This document shows positions 24,435 through 36,032 of a stretch of DNA of 64,000 nt, piece by piece. Within the stretch, counting starts at the first letter, position 1; each line of letters starts with the position of its first letter. The translations under genes and the position numbers were made by a program. The notes beneath the pieces are model-generated. The model saw only the letters and a program-made list of their open reading frames with translations, was not told the origin of the DNA and did not search any database. This DNA comes from Anarhynchus alexandrinus (Eukaryota; Chordata; Aves; Charadriiformes; Charadriidae), in contig VUYV01000046.1 of assembly GCA_008711295.1 (NCBI GenBank), positions 1,489,904 through 1,553,903 of the forward strand. The letters run 5' to 3'.

Positions 24435-27400
24435 TGTGAAGCAATTACCTGCATGAATAGGAATTATATTTTTTGGAATGCTTGGATTAGGATGGGTATA
24501 AATAGGTGGATGTATATTTTTTCTTATATAATAGTGACAGGGCATTCCTTGTTTTAAATAAAAAAATGAAGATGATTGTCTCTAAATGCTTTTGATTTGT
24601 AAATAATGGAAAGCCTTTGTTGGTCTCAGGAAGAATTCAAGGGACAGTATCTTGTGTTTGGCTCACTGGGAACGTGTGAGATTAGATGTGATATTGCTTT
24701 TTTGCTAGGCAGAAAGGCAAAATGCATTTAGCAGTAATGGGCAAAAGCAGTTTTACTCCAGTGTTCGGAGGGTAACACTGGGAGTGATTGCTTTGGCAAG
24801 TTGTAGTGGAGGATGTTGAGACCATGTCGTGGAGTTGTTCCTTGGAGATTGTCCATCTCTCGGTTGTTCATCTGGACCAAACAGACTTTACAGAAGCTAA
24901 TTAGAGGCCTAATCCAGCTCCCTTTTAAGACAATAGGAATTTGCGATGATTACATGGGATTTAGTGCTTTTGGGAGATTTATCTTTGATTTGACAGGGGT
25001 AGGACTGGGAGTTTTATAAACCTGCACCTTTGTCTCTGATTTAATCCTATCTTTTAAATCGCCTTCCATGTTAACTTGCCATACAAAACCCATCTTTTTT
25101 TGGCACTAATCACCTCCTGCTGATTCTACTATTTTGTGCTCTCGGTGTAAAAGCAATAATCCTTTTTTTTTTTCTTAAACTAGATGGTGTATTTTTGTAC
25201 AAGCCCCAACTCTGAGCTCTGTGTGCTGATGGATGTTGATACCCTTTCAAAGAGGCATCTACAAAAAGCATTAATCGGGAGAAATGAGGAATGCCATTCC
25301 TCCTCTGTTCTTTTCTCCCTGGCTTTAAATTATTAGCTATATCAAATACGTTTATGTTCTCCTAATTTCCATCCCTGTGTTTCAACAAGTAAATGAAAAG
25401 CAAGTATCCATGACTTTGACTCCCCTATGCAGCTTCCTTTGGGATTATAAATTGCTGTAGCATGAAAACCTCCTTTAAGATTAGTGAAGAAATAACTTGG
25501 GATTCTTAATGAGGATGGATGAGGACGGACTTTTTCTGTCTAATATGTGGGGGGTAACGTCCTTCAGCACGGTAGGAGAGCATGCTGGATGCATTTAACG
25601 ATACCGTGGTACCATGTCCTAAGGCAAATGCTGATGGCATGAAGTATTGGAGCAAGCGTAGCGAGAAAAGCAGTTTCAGGATGTGTTACAACAGCTCAGT
25701 GATTGCCACCTAGAAGCTGGTTTCCGCGAGGGTGGCCCATAGGGTTCACAGCGCTGTCCAAATTCACTTTCGTAGACTTTGCTTGTGGCATCCCAGCAGT
25801 GCAAATGAACATAAGTTTCTTTTCCTGCTAAGGAGATAAGAAGAATTATGCCTGGAGTATAGACATCAATATCAGGTACAACAACACTGGGTATATTTGA
25901 CACTGGAGAAAAGCAGGAAAGGTCTGGGGTTTTGCGGAACTCGAGTGAAATTCTCTCTGCCTAGCAAAGGAGAACTTCGGTAACAGGACTTTTAGCAAAA
26001 AATTTAAACAGTTTTGTGAAAAAAACTAGCATCACATAAAACATTGATTAGCCTTTTCCTTTTTTTCCCTTTAAGAAAAGAGGAAAATTCTATTTCTGCT
26101 GCATATAAAAATAATCTTTAAATGTTGTATAAGTCATGTTGAACTCCAGAAGTTCAAAGCTGTTACATACTCTAGCTGATTTGTTGCTAAGTCTTCCCTC
26201 TGGAACCATAAATGAAGAGTAAATTTTAATACGTGGGGTATTTAACCAGGGGAACAACTTACCTCGGCATGTCATGGGTTATCTGCCACTTAGAGTCTTC
26301 GCATTAAAACTCAATGGCTTTATAAAAGCTCTGCTTTAGCTTAGTCGAAGTGTATGGATGTGGTTGAAGAAATCTGTGTACGTTGATCTGAAGGACCCAG
26401 AGTAGATGCCCATAGTGACGTTTTAAGTCTAAAAGCTGTAATGAGTGTGTATATGGGAAACTGTTTTGCTCAAATGTATCTGCGTTCCTTAGGATTTTAA
26501 AATATGTTTATTTATTTTAATTTTCTGCCGGAAGAACCTGCAGTTCTGTCCAATCTATATTTTTGTTACACATGAGATTTTAAAGTGGCAAGATACTTCC
26601 TTCGCAAGCCAGGACGCATTCAGGCGTTCTCATGAGCTCTTGCAGGACCGTGCTTTGCGAGCAGCGCAACTACCAGAACTCTCATGTGTACACATCGGTA
26701 CACCAGGCACAATATGCCTCTCTCCTTCGTTGTTTTAGTGGTTCTTGAGTGGGCTTCCTGGAACTGGAATGGACAGTGTCATGAAGGGGAAGCTTTTTTC
26801 CAAGGTTAATCCCAGCTTTTCAGTTGCACGTGAAAAATCAGTCGGTGAAAGGTGAGCTGATTTTTGTCTGCTCTCTCTCTGACTTCTTATTACTCTACAT
26901 GAATACCGGTTTTCTTCCCACGACACTGCTTTTCACCGAATATTTTCCCTGGCACATTATTAGGTTTATTCCACTTAAGACATTATTTCTTTCAGTTAAA
27001 CCTCTCTTGCTTGCTGCTCGCTCTTTTGAAATTCAGCTAGAGGCAGGTAGTAGTGATGCTGCTTGTGACAATACATCCTAATATCCAAAATACCTAACCT
27101 GTGTTTCCGTAGCACACAGACGTCTGCTATCACTTTGTGATGCACTCTCAGTCCCTGGAGTCTCATTTCCCCTACCCTTCCCTATTATTAAGCATTATAA
27201 ATAATAATAATAAATCAGATTACTCTATTTATGTCACACTAATGTGCTCTTCATCAAAACAACACAAATTTAGCTCCCTGCTGTCGAGTTTGATTATATA
27301 ACAACCCCATTATCCTATCATATTTCGTATTATCATCAAAGGGAAAAATCAGTTTGATCAGTGAAGCACCAAAATAGCTTTGACTGAGCATGCTGTGATA

Positions 27401-30400
27401 TGGAAACGAAAGGGGAAACTTAATAGAACAATGCAGGCACAACTCTCTGCTTGGTCTTCTTGATGGCGTAAGGAAGATCCTGACTGATCTAACTGGGGCT
27501 GCTTTGCCAGAGCTTTGTACATGTATCTTTACAGGGATGACTGTAATGGTTCAGCTCTAGAAGGGGTGTTTGGATGTTACTCCAAGGGTTCAAAGCAGCT
27601 TCTTGGTTGTTAATGAATGGGGAAGGTGTACAGTGGCCTTCAGCAGTAGACTTCTGTTTGGACTCCTCTGTAACACCTCATGGGGACAAAATCAGCAACA
27701 TTATAAAAGAAAAGAAGAGAGGGAAGCGACCAAGTTAATCTACAGTATTGTAGGTTGTCTCATTAGTTTCCCAGTGCTTCAATTGAAGAAATGCCAGGGC
27801 AGTAATCAAGATTATTGCGAATCAAACCTGAGCAAGGTAATTTCTTGTTTTCTCTGACATATTTGAAAGCTTTTTGTTGTGGAAAAAATCATATTTTGTT
27901 GCTAAAAGACTAAAAAAGAGTGGTCAATGGAACCAAGATGGAGAATGAAAATGTTCTAGAAGGATTTGGTGTGTGCAGACCAGAGGGCAAGGGCTTGGGT
28001 GGAAGTAGCTTTCAGCTGAATTTTATGTCCTCATTTAGCATGTAATATTCCTGTTAATATTAGGATCTAATTAAGACAGTAATGTAATATCTTTATGAGG
28101 AAGCCAGACCAAAGAGATGTGTTGGAGTGTGTCCATTACACTAGTTATGGACTTTTTAATGCATATTTCAACACAACACTATTATTGACTGGAATATTGC
28201 ACAAATTACAATGATCACACCACCACTACTTTCATCAACTAGAGATGCATTACACAGAACTGAAAGAGAAGTATTGCCTTTCTGACCAACCTGCCCGTCA
28301 TCTAACTTTAATATCAAACTTTATTTTGGGAACTTCAGCAAGATAGAGTGCATGAAAAGGATTTGCCATCATAACAATACACCAAAGCCGAAACAAATGG
28401 AATAATGACGATGGACACAGAGAAACTGATTACAGATGGAAGGTGCTGTGGGAATCTTATGCTAGTTAACCTGAGCTCAGAGGCTCCAAACCATGAAAAC
28501 TGATGGTACCCTTTGCCAAAATGTAGTTTGCAATTATTTAAGATGCAGATAATGAACATGGCAAAGGAACTTTCATCCAAAAAAAGTAGCAGGAGGGCAA
28601 AAACAAAGTTGGAAAGAAAAAAATTGTTCTCAAAAGCAGGACTGGTTGTGTTATTCCCAGTTCAAACCACTGTCAGGTGACACTGAAGACTGTTATGCTT
28701 TGATCTGGGAGACTGACTGTCCTTTGCTCAGTCAAGGTCTACGCCACAGTGTTTCACTGATTACTGCTAAGGAGATTCATGGAGTTCCTGATTCTCCAGT
28801 CAGGTTTTTGCTGCTCTCATCATTGAAAGCAGGATCTTATTCAGCCAGCCCATCCTGAGCAGTGCCGGTCCCTGTGATGTATTATGTTAGTGATGCTGTT
28901 TCCTTTAGTGGTGCTCCCAAGTGCAAGGGTTCAGTAGGATGTAAGCAAACTCTTTCCTTCTCTAAAACCTGGAGTGGCAGAACCTTCCTCTGAAGCCAGT
29001 GGACACTTTACCAAAGCTAAACTTGTTCAAACTGACCCAAATATTTCATTTAATAGGAAATTGTTTGGTGATTGTTATTATTTTTTCCTTTTCCCCAAAG
29101 AGGCTTCCCCAAAGCCCCTGACTGATTCTCAGTCAAACTGTATTGTCATTTGCACAAATTCCCAAGTCATGTACATGTACACATCAGTGTTCCTTTGGGG
29201 GGAAAGTCCAACATAAGGCTTCAAATTGAGGAGCTTTCAGCATTTGCGTCCCTGTTACACTGGGAGCTCCACAAAGTTTGTCCTTGTGTGCGCTGAAGAA
29301 TGCAGACATGGGAAATGCGTGATGGTTGGGTTTGCACATAACCTAGGTGGATGTACAGCTGCCGAGCTGGCTTTTGCCAGACTATTTTCTGAAGTTGGTG
29401 GGTTTATATTGCTGTGAATTGATAAGCTACAGAGAAATCAAAACACTGTAAGGCTATTTTTTTCTCACGCGGATTTCCAGTATGGTAACCTAACTGATTT
29501 GAGCGCAACACAACGAGTCCTGGTTTATACTCCTTTACCAAAACTGGAATGTGAGCCTTTTTCTATTTACTGCTAGATACTATATCAGTGTCTCCAACTA
29601 CTGCTTACCATGAAAAAACTTTTCTAAACCTAATGGAGAGCAGAAAGACCTAAAGACAACAGTCGACCTGTATAATTTATGGAACTATATTTTGCTTTAT
29701 GGAATCCAGTCATCCAAAGCTACCTGCTAATTTTAGTCTGGAAATACTATCGCTGCATAGTATTATGCCTTCATTCGTCTCTCCTTCTGTGAATATTGTA
29801 ATTAATAAATATCCCAAAGCCCTCCCTCACCTTGCTTTCTGACAATGTAAGGAGGGCTGACATACATTAACACCCACAACAGTTGGGGGGGGGGGAAGGG
29901 AAAAAGACACATTAGTGCTGCAATTTTATTGGTAATTAATATTCACAGTTCCAAGCTGTGTCGTCTTTTAGTTCACTTTGAGAAATGCAGAGCAAACAGC
30001 AGCGTGATAACATTTATCATAGCTGGCTAATTCACAAGTGGAGCTAGCAAATATAATAATTGAAACTATGCTCTATAATGCATCTTCCTCACGCATGAGT
30101 TCTGATACCACTAGCCTGGCTTTGATCCATTGTTTCTCTGGTCTGGGGAACAGCTTGCAGTAATTGCTGTATCCAGAGCACTATACGTGAGGCTAGAAGA
30201 GAGATCCGTTTCACAGACAGCGGCCCTCTGGCTTTCTCCATATGCCCTCCCCCCTTTCCTACCCAGACATTAACTCATTAGCTTGCCATTTCATAGACGT
30301 ATGTTCAGACCCAAGATCACCACACTCTGTACTTCCCCCCCATCTATTAATGAAAAGCATTATGCTACAGAACTGCACCCTGGGGAAGGAAATGTTCCAC

Positions 30401-31439
30401 TCTAATTACTACTGACAAAAGAAATCTGCAGATTGATTAAAAACAATATGCGGGGAATCAAATAGGAAATGCAAAGCGCATGAACCTGCACGGGTGCGAT
30501 CCACTTCTTCCCTGGTCAGGATGTGATGCATTAGCCTGTGAGGAGAATTTGGGAGTGTATGTGTTTGGGGGAAGGCCATCAGGAGAAAAGGCAGCACAAA
30601 TGACATGAGCAGGCAAAGAGGCACAGTGGTTTCTCTCATTGTAGATCATTGGTAAGGTCTGTGGTGTGGTTTGAAATTAAGGAAGAGCCATGGGTCTTCT
30701 GGGTTTAGTCTATTTGCTAGTCATCTGCCAGCATCCTCCCCAGCAGGAATGGCAGGAGGTGCGGGAAGGATGGACCATGGCTGGTGGAGTGCATCGTCAT
30801 TGGTGAGATCAGATTACTGATGTTGGTGTCAAGCAGGAAGCAGGGAAAATTTTGTCTTCTAGACCATCTTCCCTCCACTATTACTTGGAAGAGACCAGTT
30901 ACACCATCTCTCCTATTGCCTGCAGCAAATCCATCCTGCGGCTCAGAAAGACCTGGACTGTGGTATCCTTGCCCATCTTTGATAGCATCTCCCCAGAGCT
31001 GTGCCATAGAAACGTGTGGGAAATGTTGAGCTTCTCCAGCTGGGTTCAGGAGGTGACAATACAGCAAAGAAACCTCTTCATATTGACTGTGTTTGGACAG
31101 TTTCTTCATGTCAAAACGTAATCAAAATTGACCTTTAGAGAAATAACATTAATTCAGTATTGCTGGCTCCCCGTACAGCATGGGTACGCAACTCCTTAAT
31201 CATAATTATTGTTAAGAGGCTAATTAATCTGATAACAGTATTTAATTAGATTAGCTAAAGTAGAGTGTGTAAATGATTTTGGCCTCCCAGAGTCTGAAAT
31301 CGCAAGTCTACAAAACGGTTTCCAAAAGGCCTGTTTGGTAATATCACTGCTGACATGGGGGTCATGCCACGGCTGTCCTATTGACAAGCATCATCTTGGC
31401 ACGTTGACTGGAGCTGATCGTGGGAGTATCTGGGGAAAG

Positions 31440-31560
31440 GATTTTAGCTCAGATCCAATATATGGAGTAAGGCTCTTAGTTCCCACTGAACTGAATAGGT
31501 GCTTAAATGTCTTTGTGGAGATAGGCTTTGGGCCTGATTTTGTCTACTTTGGTGTCTTTC
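31440..31560 (+). repeat. Trace of an ancient interspersed repeat
   Basis: CCCACTGAACTGAATAGGTG, CTTAAATGTCTTTG and GGGCCTGATTTTG follow the phrase order of an old repeat seen in many bird and reptile genomes (same phrases as near 20.5-21.0 kb). I cannot name the family and the edges are uncertain. Confidence 0.35.
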
Positions 31561-33630
31561 CAAGGGCAAGAACCAGTGTTGTCTCTTAGAGATATGGGAT
31601 GATGCAGATGGGTGAGCAAGGTGCTGTACTTCAGGATGGAACAAGGTTCTGGTACCCATTTGGTGCAATGGCCAAAGTGTCTCAGCTGTGCTGTCTGGGA
31701 TAGATTATCCTTCTAGGAGGAAGGGTTGCTGGATACATGTCCAAACGTGTTTGGACCACCTGGGGAATGGGGAAAATACAGTTGAGTTTCTGTGTCACAA
31801 GCTGGATTGATAAGAACACTGATGCTATGGCGTATCCTTTTCCCAAACCCTCTCCGAGCAAGGTTAAAAAAAGGCAGAGCAAAAGATTGGATGTCTTCCT
31901 GGCCCCTGGGTGAGGGTGATGAAGGACAGCGCTGATTTCTAACTTTCTAACTGGGCAAGAGCTCAGGGTAGCATTCTCCTTAGGAACCAAGACAAGGAAC
32001 TTTGGTGACAGAGCCTTCAGATAGCTCCATAGCTGTTTCTTCTAATTTTTCCTTTAAATACCTAGCACATTCCTCTGACCTCTCTGATTTGAAGCTCCTC
32101 TTCTGAGCGCCCCTTCTGAATGGCAATGTGGGTAGATTGGAGTTTCTTCTTCAGAATGCAGCACTGGGCACATCTCATTATTTTCTTTGTGCCAGTTATC
32201 CAAATGGGTCTGTGGGGAAGCTCACAGCTATTCATTGTGGTTGTGGCCACCAGAACCTGGCCAAATTCTTCTAGTTGCTCTGGCAGCTGTCGTTTTGCGA
32301 AAAGATTGGCCAAGTGCAACACAGGAGCAAAGACATATATGTGAGATCCATTTTGCAATGCACAGATAGCTGTTGTGGGGTTTTTTTGATCTTCACTGTT
32401 CATTCTTTTCATGTTCTTCAGCATCTAAGCCCCAGTTGCTCTATGGTGACTTATCTATGTGACTTCTCTTTTCTTTGAAGAACTCCTTACTGTCACACAC
32501 ATTTTCCAGAAAAGATGGATGCCATATTGCTCCTTTTTAGCATGTTTTTTCAATTCCCAACATGGAGAGATACTGCAGTCACAGGCAGCAGTAGGAAATT
32601 CCTCTTCGTCGTTAATACTGTGCCCTTTTTATTCTCCTGGGAAGATTAGTACAGCAGAGTCTGCTGCGGTCACCACTGACCAGCACAACTGGTGTGCTCA
32701 ACACAACTTCGTGATCTTCTTATGACAGTTTACCTCCTTTTCGACTTCTCAGCTGCATTTACATTGTGGCAGATACTTTCTGCATAAGTTGTTAGTACAG
32801 GAATATTATTCAGATATTGGAGGACACGTATACTACCTGCATAACAAGAGAGGCATCCCAGTGTCCAAGTTACAACAGGTTTAAGACTGTTAATCTAGCA
32901 GTTGGCTTTATTAAGTCATTTCCTGGGTACCACTCTGAGCACTGCTCTTTTGGACTTCAACATTAACAATTTTGGTTAATCCACACAAAGTTAGTTTGGG
33001 TGTAAGTACTGTTGGGTTGACTCTGTATGAAAAAAGGACTAGTATATGCTTCAGAAAGAGTCCTGTCTTCTACAAACCTTTTTAACAATTAACCAATACG
33101 CAGAAATTATGAGAGACTGCCTCATTCTTTAGAATGCAAAACTAATCTGTCTTTCTTTTACAGAATGTAAATTTCCTATACTATGCCATACAACCAATAA
33201 TCCATCTGTTCCTTTTTTGCAAGGTCAGGAGTGAACTGTGGAAGAAAAAAATGTTTTCTTTTTCCTCTTCCCTTGACTTGTTAAGATTTGTGTGGCTGTT
33301 TGTTGCCATTGAGGAGTATTGACTGAAACCTTTGATCCTAGTGATATGACGGCAAAGGAAATTATTTGGAGCTGGATAGGTCAATGGGTAATGGGAGGGG
33401 GGCTTAAAAGTTGTTTCCAGTAGGCCAAAAGAATGTAGATACTGTCTCTTCAAGGTGCAATTTCTTACTTCAACAAACTGTTCATCTACGAGAAACAGGG
33501 ATAAAAGTGTTCAATTTGGGACCTAAGGAGTTTATATGGAAATTCTTGGATTTCTTCCAAACACACATACATGTTGAAATTAAATTGTGATTCCTACTTT
33601 GGAGACTGAGCCTTCCTGCTCAGACAGAAG

Positions 33631-33662
33631 CGTGTGTGTATGTGTGTGTTTGTGAGTGTGTG
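33631..33662 (+). repeat. (GT)n microsatellite
   Basis: GTGTGTGTATGTGTGTGTTTGTGAGTGTGTG-type run of about 32 bases. Confidence 0.85.
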
Positions 33663-34579
33663 TTGATGCTATGTCTCTTTTGGATCTCTTGACACTTTTT
33701 GGTGCATTTTTGTACTTCTTTGAATGTGCATATGCGGACTTACCGATGGTGTATTGACGGCATTCTAAAGGCCCTCAACAGCCTGAGATAGAGCAAAACT
33801 CTCTAAATTTCTACCCTGGTTGATACATTTTCTGTGCAGCACACAGAGCATTAGGAGCGCGGTCATCTAGAAAGAGGAGCTGCTTGGCTGTGGAGACTGC
33901 ACTGGGAATTTACCTCCTGGAAGCTGTTTTCTCTGCTCATTTCAGACCTCTAACTTCAACAGAGTTGTTGAGCTGGTCCTAGCAAAGGACAAAGAGCAGG
34001 TCATAAGCATCAAGATGCGATTCGTTAAAGCAGTGATAACTTGATTACAAAGAACCAAATTGAAGACTCTTTTGTGTTTTAATTTCTCTTTCTGGCCTTC
34101 TCCGTAATGGGAGAGGATGCCTTCACACATGGCCTTAGAATGCCGTACTGGAGTTAGAATGCAACAACAGTCAAATGAAAATAAGATGTATTGCAGCTTA
34201 CATAAAGAATGAAAACTGTATCACACAAATGTTTACAAGTCCAAGTAGACAGCGAACCCCTGTACAATATGTAATTTATGCAAGGGATTGCATCTTTCTT
34301 TTGTAATGAATGCACTAAGCAACCCTGTATATATTTTACAATGTCTTTACAGAGAAAAAAAAAAAGAATCATTTACTGTAGTGTTGTAAAATAATGCACT
34401 TTTCTAATTTTTTCATTAAAAATCCTATGGCACGTTTTCAAATGTATATTGTTTCTTTTATATTGAATGTGGAAATGTTAACTTCCTGTAAAATTGCACT
34501 ACAGAAGTAAAATCCACTGATGGAACTTATTTTGTTAAAGAAAAGTCCCTTGACAACCAACAGATGTTTATGATTATAC

Positions 34580-34780
34580 GATATGTATGTGTGTGCATAT
34601 ACGTGTATATAGTGTATATGTAATGTATATATATGTATATGCACACACACATGTATCTAGTGATATGTGTATATATATAAAATGATATAGGTCCAGATTT
34701 ATATATGATTGTATTAATATAATATCTATAGATTAATAGATATATAGATATGTATATATATTCATACATACACACAAGAA
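34580..34780. repeat. TA/TG/CA dinucleotide-rich tract
   Basis: About 200 bases of alternating TATG, TATA, CACA and GATA units. Hydrophobic Tyr/Ile-rich open frames over it are artefacts of the repeat. Confidence 0.85.
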
Positions 34781-35772
34781 TCACAATGTACAAACCCAGA
34801 AAGGATTACTCATTAAATTTAAGGGGGTTGGGGGGGAGAAAGATGTCATATACAGAAGATATTTTGCATTGCAATAAAAGCTTTTTTGACAAAAGTACGT
34901 GCAGAGTGAAGTATGAACCTTCATCAAATACCCAACTATGCTGTTCCCAGAGGAATACAGTACAGAATAAGCTTAGGGGAGGCATAAGAGCAGAGTCAGC
35001 GCGTGGTGGACTGGAATTAGCTGTTGAGACTCCCCCCACCTTAACTTTGTGGAGCTGAAGGGCAAGATCTTAGGATACCAAAGTGAACAACATAACTTCT
35101 TCTGACTTGAAGAAATCAGCGTTTCACTCGCAAAATTATTAATCTTGTGCTTCCTAGCAAAGGAAGGGAAGTGGGTCTCAGAGCCAATTTTAGCTGGCAG
35201 GTGTTGCTGCGAGGCACAAGCATGATTTCTCATTTGGGATGGAGCATTGGGGCATCTTGTACTGTTGTTGCCATCCAGGTAAGTCACAAGTGGAGTCAGG
35301 TGCAGGACCTCACTTTGCTCTTACGATGTGATTTCTACACACTACCACTCATGGAAGAATTCTAAAAGTTTCCAGAGCTAATATTTCATATTTGAGAAAC
35401 ATCTTACCAATAGAAAGAATCCCCTCTTTTTTCTCTTTTTTTTTTTTTCCTGATGATGCCGTGGCCAGAAGCTGATCCCAGCTGCGCAGCAACAGAGAAG
35501 GAGAGGTTTTATATTTCCTAGCACCAGCCTTGATGAAAGAAAATGTCTACATGAACAGTGAGAATAGTTAACCCTAAGAATAAAAAAAAACAGTTGCAGC
35601 AAATTTGCCATGACATGCAGTGATAAAACAGAGACCAACTACCTTGTGCACTCTTACAGGAAGAAACCGTTGCCTTAATACAGGAGGTATTTGGTAGAAG
35701 TTACTGTTCTGTGTGATAATGAGAGTGAAATTAGCTTGTCACCACAGCCTTCATCTGTTCTTGCTATGTATG

Positions 35773-36032
35773 TAGTGATAGGATGAGGGGGAATAGCTTT
35801 AAACTGGAAGAGGGCAGGTTTAGATTAAACATTAGGAAGAAATTTTTTTTTTTAGGTTGCCCAGAGAGGTTGTTGAGGCCCCATCCCTGGAGGTGTTCAA
35901 GGCCAGGCTGGACGTGGCCTTGGGCAACCTGGTCTAGTGGGAGGTGTCCCTGCCTATGGCAGGGGGGTTGGAACTCGATGATCTTCAAGGTCCTTTCCAA
36001 CCTAAACCATTCTATGATTCTATGATTCTATG
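35773..36032 (+). mobile_element. CR1 LINE, 3' fragment (sense), young copy
   Basis: It begins at GTGATAGGATGAGGGGGAA and ends in three ATTCTATG units. Compared with the other copies it lacks the block CACTCTGAGGGTGGTGAG to GGAAC and has an 11-T run in its place (35843-35853). The last 175 bases are almost identical to the copy at 48705. Confidence 0.95.

Larger units (their letters stand above)
23448..24562 (+). other. KCNK9: KCNK9 3' untranslated region (candidate extent)
   Basis: This AT-rich non-coding stretch follows the KCNK9 stop. It contains several candidate polyadenylation signals: AATAAA at 23739-23744, an overlapping cluster at 24136-24150, one at 24179-24184 and one at 24557-24562. 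It also holds a GT/GC dinucleotide tract and a long ATT tract. Which signal is used cannot be read from the sequence, and longer brain isoforms could extend further. Confidence 0.6.
24563..35772. other. Intergenic DNA downstream of KCNK9
   Basis: Eleven kilobases almost free of CR1, with no recognisable exon on either strand. Contents are AT-rich blocks rich in TAATT-type cores (24.9, 27.2-27.4, 29.9-30.1 and 31.2 kb), simple repeats, an old repeat trace at 31.4-31.56 kb and a 3'-UTR-like AT-rich stretch at 34.15-34.57 kb. In mammals the next gene in this direction is COL22A1; nothing of it is seen. Confidence 0.55.
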
